Of a DNA stretch of 64,000 nucleotides, positions 25,091-39,676 are shown one piece after another; the stretch's first letter is position 1, and the number at the start of each line of letters is the position of its first letter. Source of the DNA: Limanda limanda. Lineage: Eukaryota; Chordata; Actinopteri; Pleuronectiformes; Pleuronectidae. A program made the translations under genes and the position numbers. The notes under the pieces were generated by a model. That model had not been told where the DNA came from. It was given only the letters and a program-made list of their open reading frames with translations, and made no database searches. Where the stretch lies: assembly GCF_963576545.1 (NCBI RefSeq), contig NC_083647.1, positions 4,445,507-4,509,506 on the forward strand, given 5' to 3'.

Positions 25091-27255
25091 TGTGTGTGTT
25101 ACAAGCTGAATGTAAGTGTGTTGTACATCTTCCTATGCATATACTGTTATTATAAGTGTCCTTATAGGTGGCTATAAGTGGCCATTGATCAAAGACCAGG
25201 TTTTTGTCGGTCATTGCACCAACAATGTGCCTGACCACACCTCGGGCACTTCCTATGGGTACAGTGGATAAGAAAATGAAAACTGCATCAGTCTTGCCCC
25301 CACCTTGCGCTGTGTGTAAGCTTTGAAAAGTATTTACATATGAAACAATAACAAACTGATCTCTGACTGTTAAATATACTCACTGGCAGTCATGCTTTAA
25401 AAACCAGAATAGGACTTCTGAAAACAGCTGTTTTACTTCATCAGTTGAATCTCTCAGAGAGAGTCACCTTCACACATTCACCTTGACAGATCCAATACAG
25501 GACCCCATTCAGGCCAGATGCAAATTATACACTTGAGTCCACACTAGAAGTGGATACATGGAAAACTCACTTTTACATCTGTCGATTAAATGAGGATCGC
25601 TTTCAATCTTTTTAGGTTGTATGTTTGGTGGAGAATACTACTTAAGGCTTTCACAACACACTTTGTCACTGCTCGTGATATTTATTTACCCTGTCATGAC
25701 TCTCTTTTTTGTTTTGCAGTCGGTAAAACAATTTCTTCCCAACTGGGCGGGGGTTCAACCTGAGATAAAGCTGCAATTTCATATAGATTTCATAAGGTCT
25801 AGAAATCTGCGATTCACACCAAGTGAGCAACATAAATTATGAAAGACTGCAAGTACAAACGATTTTCAAAGAGCATCTCCGCCTTATTGGATCAAAAAAC
25901 ATATGTAACAATTCCGATGTTCACATCATCAAATTAGAGGCATTTCCCTTATTTAAGACCATTTAAAGGTTTTGTTTGTAGTTCCGTCTCTCTTAAGTTG
26001 AATGCATTTAAATCTCAGCAGGGGTTTGTGAATGAGTTAACGAACAGACAGAACTTCAACCCTGGAGATTACTGAACTCAGGAGTAAGTAGAGGCTGACA
26101 CATATTTGATGTATGAAGCTTCTCCTTGTGTACACGTTGCCCACACTCAGTCCACCATGAATTGCATTGCAATTTGACATGACAGTTAGTGATTAGACAG
26201 ATCGGTCACACTAGCTCGGGGAGTGTTTATGAACAAGTCACCAGTGGAGGTCACATTGGTTGTTTGCCCGAGGAGAAGTATGTGTGTCTTTTTGTTGATG
26301 CGACGAATGTGTCTCAATTACCCAGAGAGCAGGCACAGATAAATTAAATATGATATGAAGGACATCTTAAGTTTGTCCTCTTTATTATACCCTAAAAGTT
26401 GTCCATCCATCATTCAGCACAGCAGTTGGCTTCACCGCCAAAGGTCAACACAAAGCTGGAGTCAAATGTAGCAGTTTGAGCTTTCGACACACACACCCAG
26501 AAACCATGTAGTCATTGACTGCACCACACAGACATCAGAGCCTCACATAACAAGCACTTACTGCAGTTTCACCTGGCAACTAACACCACAGGACAGCATC
26601 ATGTCCTCATCATGGGCTCTGAGTGACAACAGCTGCTTTGGGTCAGTGAAGGCTCAAGTATCCCAGAATTAGATTGGTTATAAAGAGAAAGAGAAAACTA
26701 TTCTGCTCCCAAAGCATTCTGGATTCTTACTCGGTTTCAGGCTCCTACCCTTAAGTGAAAAACAACACTGTTCTTTAGTAGAACAATGAAGCATTCGAGA
26801 ATGGGTCAATAGTTGATAACGACTCTGGAATAATTATCAACACAGTCTGCTGGTCTACACACTGTGATTTACATGGACATCAATATTCTCATATTAACCA
26901 GATTAAATATAGCAAAGTCTGAATAAGACTATGCTATAGTTAATATATACATATTAGAAAATAATATTATTATACTATTATCTAATAATATACTCTATAT
27001 CTATCTATATAGCACTTTTCTTAACAATTTAACAAAGTGTTTGACAAGTAGTAAAAACAAAAAAACAAAAAAAAAAAACAAAGTTGACTAAAAGGACATT
27101 GGCCATATAAGAGATAAAGCACTAAAAAGCCGTTCCCAGCTGCTTGATGGTGCATGCCCAAAGTTTTAAGTGTGAACAAGTTTGAAAAATAAGTTAAACA
27201 TTGTGCAAAATTGGAAAGAAAACACTCAAAAGGGTAAATGGAGCATTTAACTGTT

Positions 27256-27830
27256 TTAAAGGGGACATATTATGAAAATTCCACTTATGTAGTGCTTCTA
27301 CACGTTAATTTGGGTTCTGGCATGTCTACTGACACAAAAACTCTGGAAAAAAACCCTCCCACGGTCCGATATGAGTGAGAATGAGCTTCTGTATCCTTCT
27401 CGCATCACAAGCGAAATGGGAGTCTCTCTTACATGGCCTTGCCCCCCGCCCCCCCCATGCTCATTATAGATACGATATTTACCAAAGCACTTCACTTCGT
27501 TTTTGCAAACCTCGGATACACCTGGAATAGCTAGCTAGAAGCATGAAGCAAATGAAGCCCTCAGGATGTGCTGTGGATGGTTGCACAGATCCGGACAGAT
27601 CTGTACATAGCGTCCCAGCCTCAGAAGACACAGACAAAATGGATTGAATTCATATTTGAAGGCAATGTCCCGGAAAAAATTGTCAAAAGTCCATTGGTGT
27701 GCGCCCCGGTAGGACACGCCTGTCTGAGTGTCGCTTTTCCATCACTTGGAGACGCCCGTTTCTCTGCCGTGTCTCCGCTTGAATATTTGAATATGATATA
27801 AGTTGTAAATGATGCAGGGAGACCGGACAT
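27256..27830 (+). mobile_element. TTAA-ended non-autonomous element, left part
   Basis: Starts TTAAAGGGGACATATTATG, the end of a fish repeat known to have TTAA termini. The expected mirrored right end was not found, so this is a truncated or rearranged copy; the right boundary is approximate. Confidence 0.5.
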
Positions 27831-29449
27831 GTCCAAGGAACAGCTGGACCGAGGAACAAGTTCCCAGCTCTATTATTGATTTTTTTAGGATTTTTTCTTT
27901 AACGACCCCCTAATTTTTCACTAATTTTAGAGCCTTTTTATAGGGTCCTCCCATGATACCTTTTTTTCGTTTTATGAGATGTTGTATCAGGGAAAATATA
28001 AGAAGAGTACTTCAAATGGCCATGTATTGTTGAACATTAATATATTTTGATGAGAAGTATTCTCATCAAACTAATGTAACTAATTTGACGTAGTGTTCAA
28101 TGGTTCAATGGGAATATTAATGAAACATTCTATAAGCAACTTGTGTTAACATCATAGTCGCTGCTATGTCTTAATAAGAATAAGGTCAATAGTCAGATTA
28201 TTGGTGTCCATGTAAACATGGTTACTGTGCTCAGCTGACCACATTACATGGAAGTTCTGTTCTGCCAGAGCAAACATCCCAAGCACCAACAGTCCTTCTA
28301 TTTTACAACAGGAAGCAAAAAGGAAACAAGATTTGAGAGAAGCATCAGTATGTTTGAAATAGTAGCACCTCTAAATTGTGTGAGAGCAGCTGCAAACCGT
28401 CTCCACCACCATCTGAGCTGTTGGAAGTGTTTGTACCGAGGGATCACAGCAGTGGCACCACTGGGAAGGCTGAAGCACGCTTTTCAGTGTTGAAAGTAAT
28501 GAATCAGAGAGAGCTTACTTGGTTTAGCACAACTGAATCAGAAAAACATGAGGAACCGGAGCACCAGGATGCATGTTCTCCAGCAGGAAATTGTCTGTTA
28601 TGAGTATTCTAGTTGAATATTTCAGAAAGAACCAAATCCCCTGTTTGGTCAACAGTATATGAAACACACAGCTCAAACATACAGACTAGTTTTACCAAAT
28701 TTTTTTTGCACAATAACGTAATCTTGTAGCCTGCCTTAAAGAAGCAGGACTGGGCTTCACAGCATTTTGTCAAATCCAAATACTTTTGAATGCCTTATCA
28801 AATCTAATTAGGATTTTTCCACTTTCATTGAAGAAAAAGTTTTAAATAATTAAAACTCAAAGATTCAATTAAATCTCGTTACGTAAAGTTGCACTGTTTA
28901 GAAAAACATTCAGAATAAATGCACAAAACAACACTAGTGGCTTAGAAAAATACCAAAATTACAAAATACTGCATAGTCTACAATGCCCATACCTTACAGG
29001 CTTGAACAAAGGATAAGGCGTTATTTGTTGTTTACTTTAAAATGGAAGAACACATCCTTAATGGCGACCTTTTGTTAACCACTGGATACAAAACATGAGT
29101 CATACATGCATGTGCTGTGCACACACTGAGATGTCACATACAGAAGATCTTAATCAATTCTACAAAAAGAGCATAATGGCAGAACATCTTTCATCATTAT
29201 TAATTTACAGCATCAACTGAGAAAAGATAATTTAATGTGTCTGACAAGCTGTAAATTAAAGGGCACTAATGCACTCAGAGAGTGTATACCTCCACTAAGT
29301 GTGACTCTAGGGTGGGCGAAATGCTAAAATGTTCCAATAGCCCACTGTTAGCACAACAACCGCCAATTGAGGATATATTTGTGCAAGTGCATGTGGGGGT
29401 GCATGCGCATTGGCGCACACTAGTACCAGCGAATGCAATTATGGAAAAA

Positions 29450-29900
29450 AATATGACCACTTGTGATTATATCTCACTTCCCCACCCAGTGGCAAATATA
29501 CAGGACCTTCCTTTCTTTTGGTTAAGACCAAATTATGTTGTTTTTACTCAGTCTGAGTTTACAGGTGTGTCAGATGACAGTGTTTGTGTGTGTGTCTCTG
29601 TGTGTGTGTGTGTGTCAAAGTGTGTGTGTCAAAGGGTCAGTGAGAGAGTTAGAGCTGAGGTGAGGGAGCGGAGTGAGAAGAGGCTGAATAAATGAATGAA
29701 ATCACACATCTATGAAGAAAGATGTGACCATTAAAGTCAAGTTTCAATCATCATGTGGTGATGAATCAGTGTTGATTTTGTGGTGGTAGCAACAAACCAA
29801 TCCATGTATGGTCACTGAGAAGCTTAAAATACATTTAAGCTGCAGCGGGTCAGACACGTCAGCTGTCTGCGTGTCAGTTTGAGGAAACAGAGTCAAGATG
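29450..29900 (+). repeat. Copy of the GCGGGTCAG repeat family with (TG)n
   Basis: It contains AAGACCAAATTATGTTG, TCAGTCTGAGTTTACAGGTG, a TG array (29582-29633), GAGGGAGCGGAGTGAGAAGA and AGCTGCAGCGGGTCAGACAC, in the same order as in the related copies. Confidence 0.65.
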
Positions 29901-30038
29901 GAGTGAATGAATGGATATTAATATAATAAGTGACACTTTGCAGGTTCATTTAATGCAGTTCACTGAGTTCTCCAGGAGGCAGATCATCATATCAGCCAAT
30001 CTCTGATCGACTATCTCTTCAACATAAGCATGCAGCAG

Positions 30039-30842
30039 TTAAGGCTCCATTATGCTTCTCCGTGTCCGTGGCGCGCGGGGGGACGCACGGATCCCACGGA
30101 CTCTTTTTGATTTTTGCTTTTCCAACGACTGTACGTCTGAAAACAATTCACCGCCAAACAGTAGGTGGCGCAACGGAAGACGAGCTTCGAGAAGCCTACC
30201 TCAATGTGCGTAGAAGAAGTCCACGTGTGTCTATTTTCCTGCTCCCGGCTGTCCTCACACACACTGAAAGATGGCAACTAACAGAACCCAATTAAGTGAC
30301 ACCCCAGCTTCCACACACAGTCAGCAGGGACTCCCGATACTAACTACTAGTGTTAGCTTCTAACCTGACGGTGTTTGAGAAACAGTGTCATGATAGAAGT
30401 AGAATTAAATTCATGACAGCGGGTTTTTGCGCTGTTACCACCGCAGTTAGCATGGTGGCTATCCCGCTAGCGCCGTAATGACAGGGCGTTATATCCGTAT
30501 GTGACCGTACACACATGTCGTTAGTGCTCTAACCAGCCACTGTCAGCCAGACAACTCCGCTGGCTAAACACACTTGTCACATTAATCGTAGTTGTGTTTG
30601 GGTTTATTGTGATTTAGGGAAAGAAACAGGAAGTCTGTGGTCTGGAAATGATGTCGTTCCGAACCCTGTCGTTAGCGAACCAATCACAGCTAAGGGCTGT
30701 CCGTAGGCTCTCCGATATGCCCACGGAAAGTTAGAAAAATCAGAGGTGCACAAAAAGCTCCTCGAGGCGCTCGGAGTGGGCGTTTCTCTGTCCGTTTCAG
30801 TCTGTGTCAGTAAAAACGGAGAAGCATATATCAGCCTTTTAA
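30039..30842. mobile_element. CpG-rich non-autonomous element with TTAA ends and inverted repeats
   Basis: The left end TTAAGGCTCCATTATGCTTC and the reverse complement of the right end (AACGGAGAAGCATATATCAG, then CC) match at 16 of 20 positions from GGCT to TCTCCG. TTAA occurs at both borders (30039-30042 and 30839-30842), as expected for piggyBac-like insertion. The interior is unusually CpG-rich, and both strands have spurious open frames (30604-31002, 30746-31051). No transposase is present. Confidence 0.7.
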
Positions 30843-33784
30843 AGGCCGTGGTTGTGCAGTCCACAAACCGAGTGATTGTGGAGAGCCTCATGAAGCAATC
30901 AGTGAGTCTGGAGTGGGGCGTAAACAGTGTGGAAGACGTCACACACAGTTGCCGGGAATGTAAACAACAGCCAAGAGGACATATTTGGTTCAATAAATCC
31001 ACCGCCTCTTCTCTCTCTGCTCTCCTGTTATTCCTATTGTTCCAAACTTAGAAGGTGTTGATGGGATCCGTGGCAACGTCCTGTAGCCACGTCTCTGTGG
31101 AGCACAGCACATCAGTCCCACTGATAACTCCCTAGGGCTGCTGAGTTGTCCATGCAAACTGTCCAGTGATCTCCTTGTTGTCTGGAACGCAGACAACAGG
31201 GCGACAATATAATCAAGATATAAACTAAGAAAGCAGGCAGGGGCAACTGCAACTGGCAGTTGAGGCACGAACAAAAAAATAATATTCTGACTTACTCTAC
31301 TTTGTTTAGTCAAATCTGGCAGGATAAAGTAGATCAGGCTTTCTCTGATGCAGTACACACGGCATACTAGAGGTGAGGAAATTTGTCAATTCTTAGGTGC
31401 ATCACAATGCAGACGTGGCCGACTCTGCATTGATGTAGAGAAATAATAGATTCATGTTCCGGGTAAATTTTTTTACCAATGTCCAGCCACTGCATGATTA
31501 TAATCATCGTTGCTTCAGGATCAGGACAGACACAAATGAAAGGTCCGGACGTCTTTTACCCTGTCAGGTTCTCCTGTCTGACTGTTCTCCCTCCACGCTG
31601 CCGCTCTCTGACACTAATCAGTTATTAGGACCTGAACATTGCTTTGTGTTTGTTGATTCGCTTTAGAGTTTCTGAGGCTCGCATTTAAACACATGTGCAC
31701 TGTGCGCATGTAGTTCATCAAAACAAGATGCACGTAGCCAGGGCATCAGGGTTCAAGTGACCGGAACAACTTGGATTCATTAACGGACATCATCGATTAA
31801 TAACTAAAATACATGTGGTTATCAGTTTTTGTTATGACTGAGACAAACAGACACACATTCAGGCAGATTATCACACACACTGTGGAGTTTTTCTCAGAAT
31901 ATCTTGTGGACCAGCAGAGTAATGCAGATACAGTAAAGGCTTAAGATGCAGCACACAAGTCTAAACGGACTGAATGTCAAATCAATGTGGAGAGCACTGA
32001 CTGTAATCAGCACACTTGTGATAACAGTAACACAAATACTTTTTTAAAGCACAAATCATGAGGCTAGTGATCATTGCATACCTCTAGGAGTCACACAGTG
32101 ATTGCAAAAAACCCATCATTTTAGAAATAAAATTCTTTGATGCATCGATAATCGTTTTATCATCAAATCGTAGCCCTCTGAATCAAAATCAAATTGTTAG
32201 AATCTGCCATATTTTGGCTTCATTTACGGACTGTGGAGCTAACAGTTAGCATATCACCAACAGACCATGTCACACATTTTGTGCAGAGCAGTTAACACCA
32301 AGCTAGGGTTGGTAAGCCTGGGAAAGCTAACAAGAGCATCCTACACTTTATGAATCTGATAATCCAATCAATTCCCCACAGCCCTCTCATCAAAGCTATG
32401 CCCCCAAAACACATGAACGTGTACTGCCTAGCAACAACTGGGAGCCGAATTTCAGGTGGGCAAGCAGGTAGGTTAATGACAGTCACGTTTGCCAACCAAT
32501 CATTTCATTCAATCTGAATAACAAATTGGATGTGCTTAGTCCTGCAAGGGCTTATCAGACATTAATTGATGGCTACTGGGACCCAAAGAGGATTTCAGCA
32601 AAACAAATTACCAACCCTGCCATTAATGGTGTGACCCTGGTAGTGGATGAATTCATTTATGGAAATTAGTGGAGCCAAAGTCAAACAGCAACTTGAGGAT
32701 CTGTTTCAGGAGTAAGTAAAGTAAAACTCATCTGTCACTACATTTGTATATCCAGCTGTGGAACAGAGCCTATTTCCCAACAGCGTAGCAGCTTGATGTG
32801 TTTAGATAAGGATGTTAGTTTTTGTGCCATCATTCCACCTGAGTATCTTAACAACCCTGACATTTCAGCCAATTCAAACCACTCCGGTTTGATATGGAAA
32901 TATTTGACATTTGAGTTTACTTTGGTTGGAGTGGGGGAAAACTTTCCAGACACAGATAACCTTGAAAAGCACCGCAGCTGTCAAGTGACACACACTTACT
33001 AGTGACACACAGACATCGCCAGCAGCAAGGGCTTAGTGCCACACTCTCCAGATGCACACTCTCTTTTTTCATCCTGATCAATCACATAACGTCTGGAAAA
33101 CGTCCACCCGGCGAACGTTTTCTACCCTTAATCCACTTACAGCCCTCCCCACTGAATCACCCTTTAGTTCCATCAGTTCAGTTTAACATTAACAAACCCC
33201 TCATCATGGATTTCATACAGTTTCAACCATTATTCATGGGTTTTGATCAGTGGAACTGTCTCTGGGCCATAACCACACTTCACTCCCAATTTTGTCTCTG
33301 GCTACAGGCCAGACTACAATAAAAGCTCATCCATCCGAACCTAGAGGTTGTTAATGAGTATGACATATTGAAAGGCCTGAAAAATCCAACCAGCTCCCAG
33401 ATCCTGATTGGCCTAAATCGTTTAACCATATACAGCAACAAGAAATAACTACTAATGTGCCAATTAATTTCCCAGTTCTTTTTATACTGATGGTCTCATT
33501 ATGCTCAGACTCAGACATGTTGCAGTCACCGCAGCTCTACAACATGTTTTTTTTCCAGATGGGAAACGGCTGAGCAGTGTGTATGTCAAGTACCGGATAA
33601 TGCTTGCAGGTGTCACAATTACTACTTGTGTCAAGCCGAGCACTTTAAAGGTCTTTGCATTTGAAAATCCTCCTGAGCTTTAGCAGAAAGCATAAAAAGC
33701 AAAACCCAGAATTCAGCGTGTGTCTTCATTTTGTGGTCAATTAAATCTACCCGGAGATTATGTCAGCAGTGAAATGGCCACAGA

Positions 33785-33985
33785 TGTAAATGGTAAATGG
33801 TTTATATTATAGTGCTTCTCTAGTCTTGATGACACTACAGTTCACCAATTCACACACACATTTGTGCATCTATTAGCAGCAGTTTTTTTTCCCATGAGGC
33901 GCAATTCGGGGTTCAGCATCTTGCCCAAGGACACTTCGGCATGCAGATGGGGAAGACTGGGACATAACTGCCGACCTACTGGTTA
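33785..33985 (+). repeat. Second copy of the common fish repeat
   Basis: It shares the AAATGGT start, the GGGGTTCAGCATCTTGCCCA block with a following AAGGACACTTCGGCATG, and the CTGCCGACCTACTGGTTAA end with the copy at 8126. The middle is shortened. Confidence 0.75.
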
Positions 33986-36918
33986 ATTTTCATTACAGTT
34001 TCTTTTTCATCATTAATTATCAAAAATAAATTATTTGAGAGCTTCAACTTGCAGCTGCATTTGCTATATGCATTACAACTATCAGAAATGGATAGGTAAA
34101 GGTCTTATTTTCTTTATTTAGTTTTTTGCAACACTGGTTAAACAGACAGGTCTGGCTTCCACAGCAAAAGTGTACGCAACCATATTTTGCAAATTGTGAG
34201 CTATAGCATTTTTGCCAGTATGCACATTTCAAAGTTGCAAACATGCAAGTTTGAGAAATCCAATACTAAACTATTGCAAAGTTACCTTCAGTTTGCAAAA
34301 AACAACAAACAATGCTGCACATCATCCATCACGCATCATCTTAAACGAGACAACTTTGATAATTTCTTTGGCTGTAGCATGCTGCTGATTAATAATTACT
34401 TTTACTAGAAATATTTTCACCCCTGTCAATCAAGATTATCCCTTACCTCAGAGTGGCAGCAATACAAAGGTTGAGCAGCTCTTCACATGCAGATACACCA
34501 CGACAACTGTGGCTTTTTAAAGGACTGCATAAGGAAACAGTCGGCAGTCATCTAATTTACAGTGATGGATTATGCTCGTCAATGGAGCAGCATGTTTCTC
34601 ATTTGTTTTTGAATATGTTTCTACCAGCAGCAGCCCATGACTCCGGGCTTATCTGCAGCAGGACAGTGGAACAGTAAATATAGATTCACCTATTAATAAC
34701 TAACATGTCATACAGCACGTTTATTTTATTTATTACAATTAACCAAAGTGCAAAAACAACAAGTATTTAGTGAAATTATGTGCCAGACTATTTCTTGGCT
34801 GGGTGCAGTGACTGCCAATGAGAGCACACATTGTTGCTTTTGCACTTGCTCTTTGTACAGATCAAACAAATGTTATGTGTTAATTTCTGCTTCCAGTTTT
34901 CTTGCTATGCTAAGTTGGCCAGCTGCGGGCCGTAGCCACATATTTAGCCTGCAGCCATCAGGGTGTTATCAATCTTGTCATCTAACTGTTGGCAAGAGAG
35001 CAAATTACTGTTTTCCTAAAATGTCAAACCTCGACTTCAAAGCAAATAATGTATTATGGGTATTTCAAAGTTTCTCAGTATTAGAAAAAGTTGTTTTATA
35101 TGTTCACCAACATTTGAGCGATACACATTTGAACACATAGACTACAAATCCAGCTACTTGGCATTTAATGCTATGTAATGATGTGTTTGATGTTTCTTTG
35201 TCACATATCCTGCTTTGAATTACACATTTACTCAATAACTGTAGATTGATTACCTCACATGCTTTAGGTAAATAATTCCCCTATGTGTCAGTAAATCCAC
35301 TGTATGCATTACCACGCTGTGAGTCAATATCCTGCAAGGTCAGAACACTGTAGCTATGGATGGAGCTCTCCTCTTATACTCAGCTCCCCTAGAGATGTGG
35401 TATGGTACATCTCCCGCAGTGCGCCTTGTTCAATCTTCCACTCAGAGCGGCTCTGTTGGGAATCAAAACCACTTGATGTATTTCCTCGCTATTGTATATT
35501 CATTGTTTGAATAGGCTTATCTCACAGAGCTTTACTGCTCAAATATCAGCACGGTGGACGGTGTCCATCTAACATGAGATTTTTGAATGTGGTTTGGTAA
35601 ATGTGAAAGAAAAACTACATGAAGGGAATTAGTCTAAAAGAAATAACTAAAAATAACTATTATATTTTCTTGAAACACTAATGCACATGTTTTTCTCTTT
35701 CACTTTCATACAATACAGACAATTTATTAAGGAATGCAATATGCAGTAATAGGAGCCTGCACTGAGTGAGTAATAGGTGCTCTTACATTGGCACTATGGG
35801 GGGGTAGTTTGGGTGAAGGTAGATTTTAAGGATTTACTCTGGGATTGTTTATTCTTCCAAACATAATTTATTCCCATTTCAATGACATATTTACACGTAG
35901 ACACCAGTGTTGTGGTGCATTTCAAAATATAGTTGTTTGAAGTTATAAGTGTCCACAACGATCGAGTATCAGCTGCTAGAGGGACAAGGTAGGCTTCTTT
36001 ATATCTCACTTAAAAATGAATTGGGACATTAAAATGCATAAGTTTCTTGCTTTGAATCTAAATAAAAATGCTAATGAAGGGCTGTGGGTATTAATAATGC
36101 AGAGGATGAGTTTTGCTTTATTTACTAGGGAAACATTTCAAGGAGGGTTCTAGATAGTGACAGCACTATTTGTGACACTACATATCCTCTTGACATTTAA
36201 AAAATTAAAACACCACCTAATTAAGACTTTAATGAGTCAGTTGAATAATGGAGTTTGACTGTGCACAATTCTCTATTATATGTATTTGCACTTCCTACAG
36301 AGACTAATTATAAGCTTAAAACAGACTAATTTATGATGTAACAGTGGAGTCTGCCCTTTGGCCCCTTACACAACGCTCATTGGTTCCTCCTGCCGTTAGC
36401 TCTTATGCCATCAGTAGATTAACATAGTTAAGTCCCGATCCACCGCCCAGGAAATGAAATATGTATAAACAACTATTCAGTACACTATTACTAAAAATTT
36501 TAAACAGCATATATAGGCAATGCTTTAAGGCATGAAACAACATGTGTACTTTAGCTGCATTAAATAAAACAGTTCAAATTGAATATTGCCTTTTGTTAAG
36601 AAACTGAGAATCAGTTTTACAATAAAAAGCCTAGTTGTTTTTGTCTCCTTTCCAATTACCTGAGTAGCTCCAGGACAATGAAAAGCAAGAGAGAATAGGG
36701 CACATGTTCATGTTCCAACAGGAGGTAAGAATGATTTGAGTTCCTGAATACAAGAGCATTGACTTTCACACCTCACTGTGGTATAATTATGCTTCTACAG
36801 CTCTTGCTAAGAGAAGCCCTGAGGCTTGTGACCACAGGGGCCTAGACGTTTTATATATTAATGTTACTTATCTTTATGCCTTTAAAACGGGGGCAGCCAA
36901 TGTTTGATTGTCTTATAA

Positions 36919-37653
36919 TCATATTGAACCCTCTCTATTTATTCCCAATTGTTGTGATCTAAGTTTTGGATTGTTTTTGCTGCATTTGTGTCCACTGTCG
37001 CTGGATGCAACAGACATGATGATGTCATTTTTGACACTAGGTGTCAAGTTGGAGTTGGCAGTGTGCAACAACCTGTAAGAAAGTCTGTAAGTATGTGGCA
37101 GCACATTTCTGATATCATCAATAAACAAAAAACATAAATCCAGCTCAGCTCTTATCCTGGCACTTACTCCATAGTAAGTTTCAAATGCAAAATGAATTGT
37201 CCCTGTGCACTTAGTTGAATAATGTGGGAAAAGCCATTTATTTGTGGACCTTATTTGTCTCCATGAAACTGGACATTTGGAAGGTATTTTACAGCTTGTG
37301 ATACCAGCCTTATTTTTATCATGCTCAGGAACCTCTCCCATGTAGTGGATGACAACCCAACCATTATCCTTAAACTCATCCTTCTCTTTAGCAAACTCTT
37401 CTGATACAGCAACAATCTAACCTTTGTGTAGTTTGTTCAAGTGTGTTTTCCATTGTTCGCTTTGTTGTGGTGCCCTTAGCCATAATGGGCTCATAACTGC
37501 CCCCCGAGGCTTGACAGATGGCAAGACCCACAGTTGTTTTTCCTCAGTGGCCACGAGGGGTAACAATGAGTCTAATTTACACCCAATAACTGACTTTGAC
37601 AAGCCAAAAGATTGGTGAGATTTATGCTCCGTTGAAATTGTTTTCAAACTCTA
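36919..37653 (-). pseudogene. Unrecognised minus-strand open frame with one internal stop
   Basis: A single reading frame is open from 37653 down to a stop at 36919 except for one TAG at 37417-37419, about 243 codons in all. Segments include EEFAKEKDEFKDNGWVVIHY and CPVSWRQIRSTNKWLFP. There is no ATG at its 5' end (the first ATG is at 37341). It lies inside sntg2 intron 1, on the same strand. I do not recognise the product; it could be a decayed transposon or retrocopy remnant, or a chance frame. Confidence 0.35.
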
Positions 37654-39362
37654 TTTGTGGGTGTTGCAATGGAGATAAAACGTTTAATTTTGCAACTGGT
37701 TCACCACCTCAACTCTAATAAAAAGGAGCTCACAGCCACTAACCTGAGCTTTTCTGTGGGACCTTCTTGGGCAGTCTCCCATGCGGTTCGATACCTAACA
37801 GGGTCTTGGATCATTAGTTCAAAATTAGGTGGAAGTTACTAAGATCTTAGGAGGGAATTTACAAATTTAAACTTAACTGATGTGACTGGAGAACCTCTTC
37901 AGCCTTTACAATGACAGGGCCTCATGTCAATACCTTAACTTACATTGTGCATTTTCAAGTAGTACTGCTTGAAATAAGAGATGGGCGGTGGTCTCTCACA
38001 GCATGAGGAGGCAGGAAAACATTCTGCAACCCTGCCTGTCCATCACAGCTCTAATATATCCTGACATACATTTCAAACACACAACCAGACCTATATGCTC
38101 ACATACACTGCAGGCACAGACCTGTGTATACAGGAACTACAGTTCACTGTAACTGCAGAAGCACCTTTAACATCAAATAGCAAGCTGCATTTAATTTACC
38201 TCTTGCTTTCCTCTCCTGTCCCCTGCATCGGTTATTAAAATCATCACACTAATGATTCGAAAATAGAGCTGAAATTTGGAGGACAACTTATATTTTTGAC
38301 TTGCACCTAATGTATGATGGTGATAACAAAGAGAGGAGAGGAGTGTCTCCTCATCTCTTTTATCTAATTTGTCAGTGATTGCCAATCACTGAACTTGATG
38401 TATCTGCATCTTTCAGAAGGTAAAGTTTATCATTTTTAAAAGACCTTGTTAGAAGCTTTTTCTGATTGAAGATTTCAAAATAAAATAATGAAGAGAGCAG
38501 GCTGACATAACCTGATTATGAGACTTGGCAGAAATTGGCAGTTTAAGAACAGTTTCGCTGGATGGAAATTGTGTTGGGACATAATTACCTTTTCTATTTG
38601 GCAAAGCACTACATCTGGCTAATGTTTTCCAGAAACGGGGGCCTGTAATATTACAAAGTCAGGTACATAGTGTAAAGATAACTTGTTACACTCTGCATGA
38701 AAAAAAGCATCTGTATGTAATTAATTTAACATTAATTTGTTGAGCCTATAATTTGGACCATTAGAGACGTTAAGTTAATAGTTGCCTGTAAAATAACAGT
38801 TTAATACCGTGGAAGAGCAATCAAGTCTATGGTTAACAGTGCAAAACAGCACACCAGGTGATCATAAATGTGCATGATGGACTGAAAGCCTCACAAACAA
38901 AACAGTTTGTGAGAAAGTCCCCTGCAATAAAACTCTGCTTACTGTTTAATTTAAGCCAGTCAGTTATGAAGAGCGAGGTGTGTGTATGAAAACTGAACAC
39001 ACTCTTGAGCAGAGTCAAGCTGCTGACCTGTGTGCCCTGAGGCTGAGGTATCCAGCTCTAAAAGCAAATGTATTGTGAAGAGAAAGTGTCAACAATGCAG
39101 GTCTCTGGAGAAAGCTGAATTAAAGATGCTATGTGACCAGTGGAGGCAATAACAAGCCATCAGAATACCATCTGATACATCATAAGGGAGGACACAAGGC
39201 AGTAAAAGAATCCTGAATACAACAGTCCATGAAACCATGTCCTGCTAAGGTGGCAGTGGGTGCAGACTTAACATGAGCATGGAAGAGGAGGATATTAAAA
39301 CAAAAACTAGAGTGATGATGAATGAGCTGATGACATGAAGTCACAGCACTCTGGGGTGCTCA

Positions 39363-39610
39363 GACCTGGTGATAACATCAAGACAAAGTGATTCAAGCAC
39401 AAGTGGTCAGTGCAAAGTGCAGGTCTGAATGCAACCGAATGCTTCCTGCATGCATCATGAGATGTGATCACTCAGACCACCAAGTCGAATGTGCCCATGA
39501 CACACGTTTCTTTGTGGCCACAATATCAACAGTGATGATTCCTATTTTTTTCCAAATGGTTCAAATTCTTCTTCATAGAGGATCTATACAATGCAGCCAA
39601 CCATTTAGTC

Positions 39611-39676
<66 letters not shown>

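Noticed and set aside
30604..31358. Overlapping frames of 101-132 codons on both strands
   Set aside because: They lie in or beside the CpG-rich TTAA-ended element and show no exon borders or similarity.
34748..35140. 130-codon plus-strand frame
   Set aside because: Cysteine/serine-rich translation with no recognisable motif, promoter or splice context; taken as chance.
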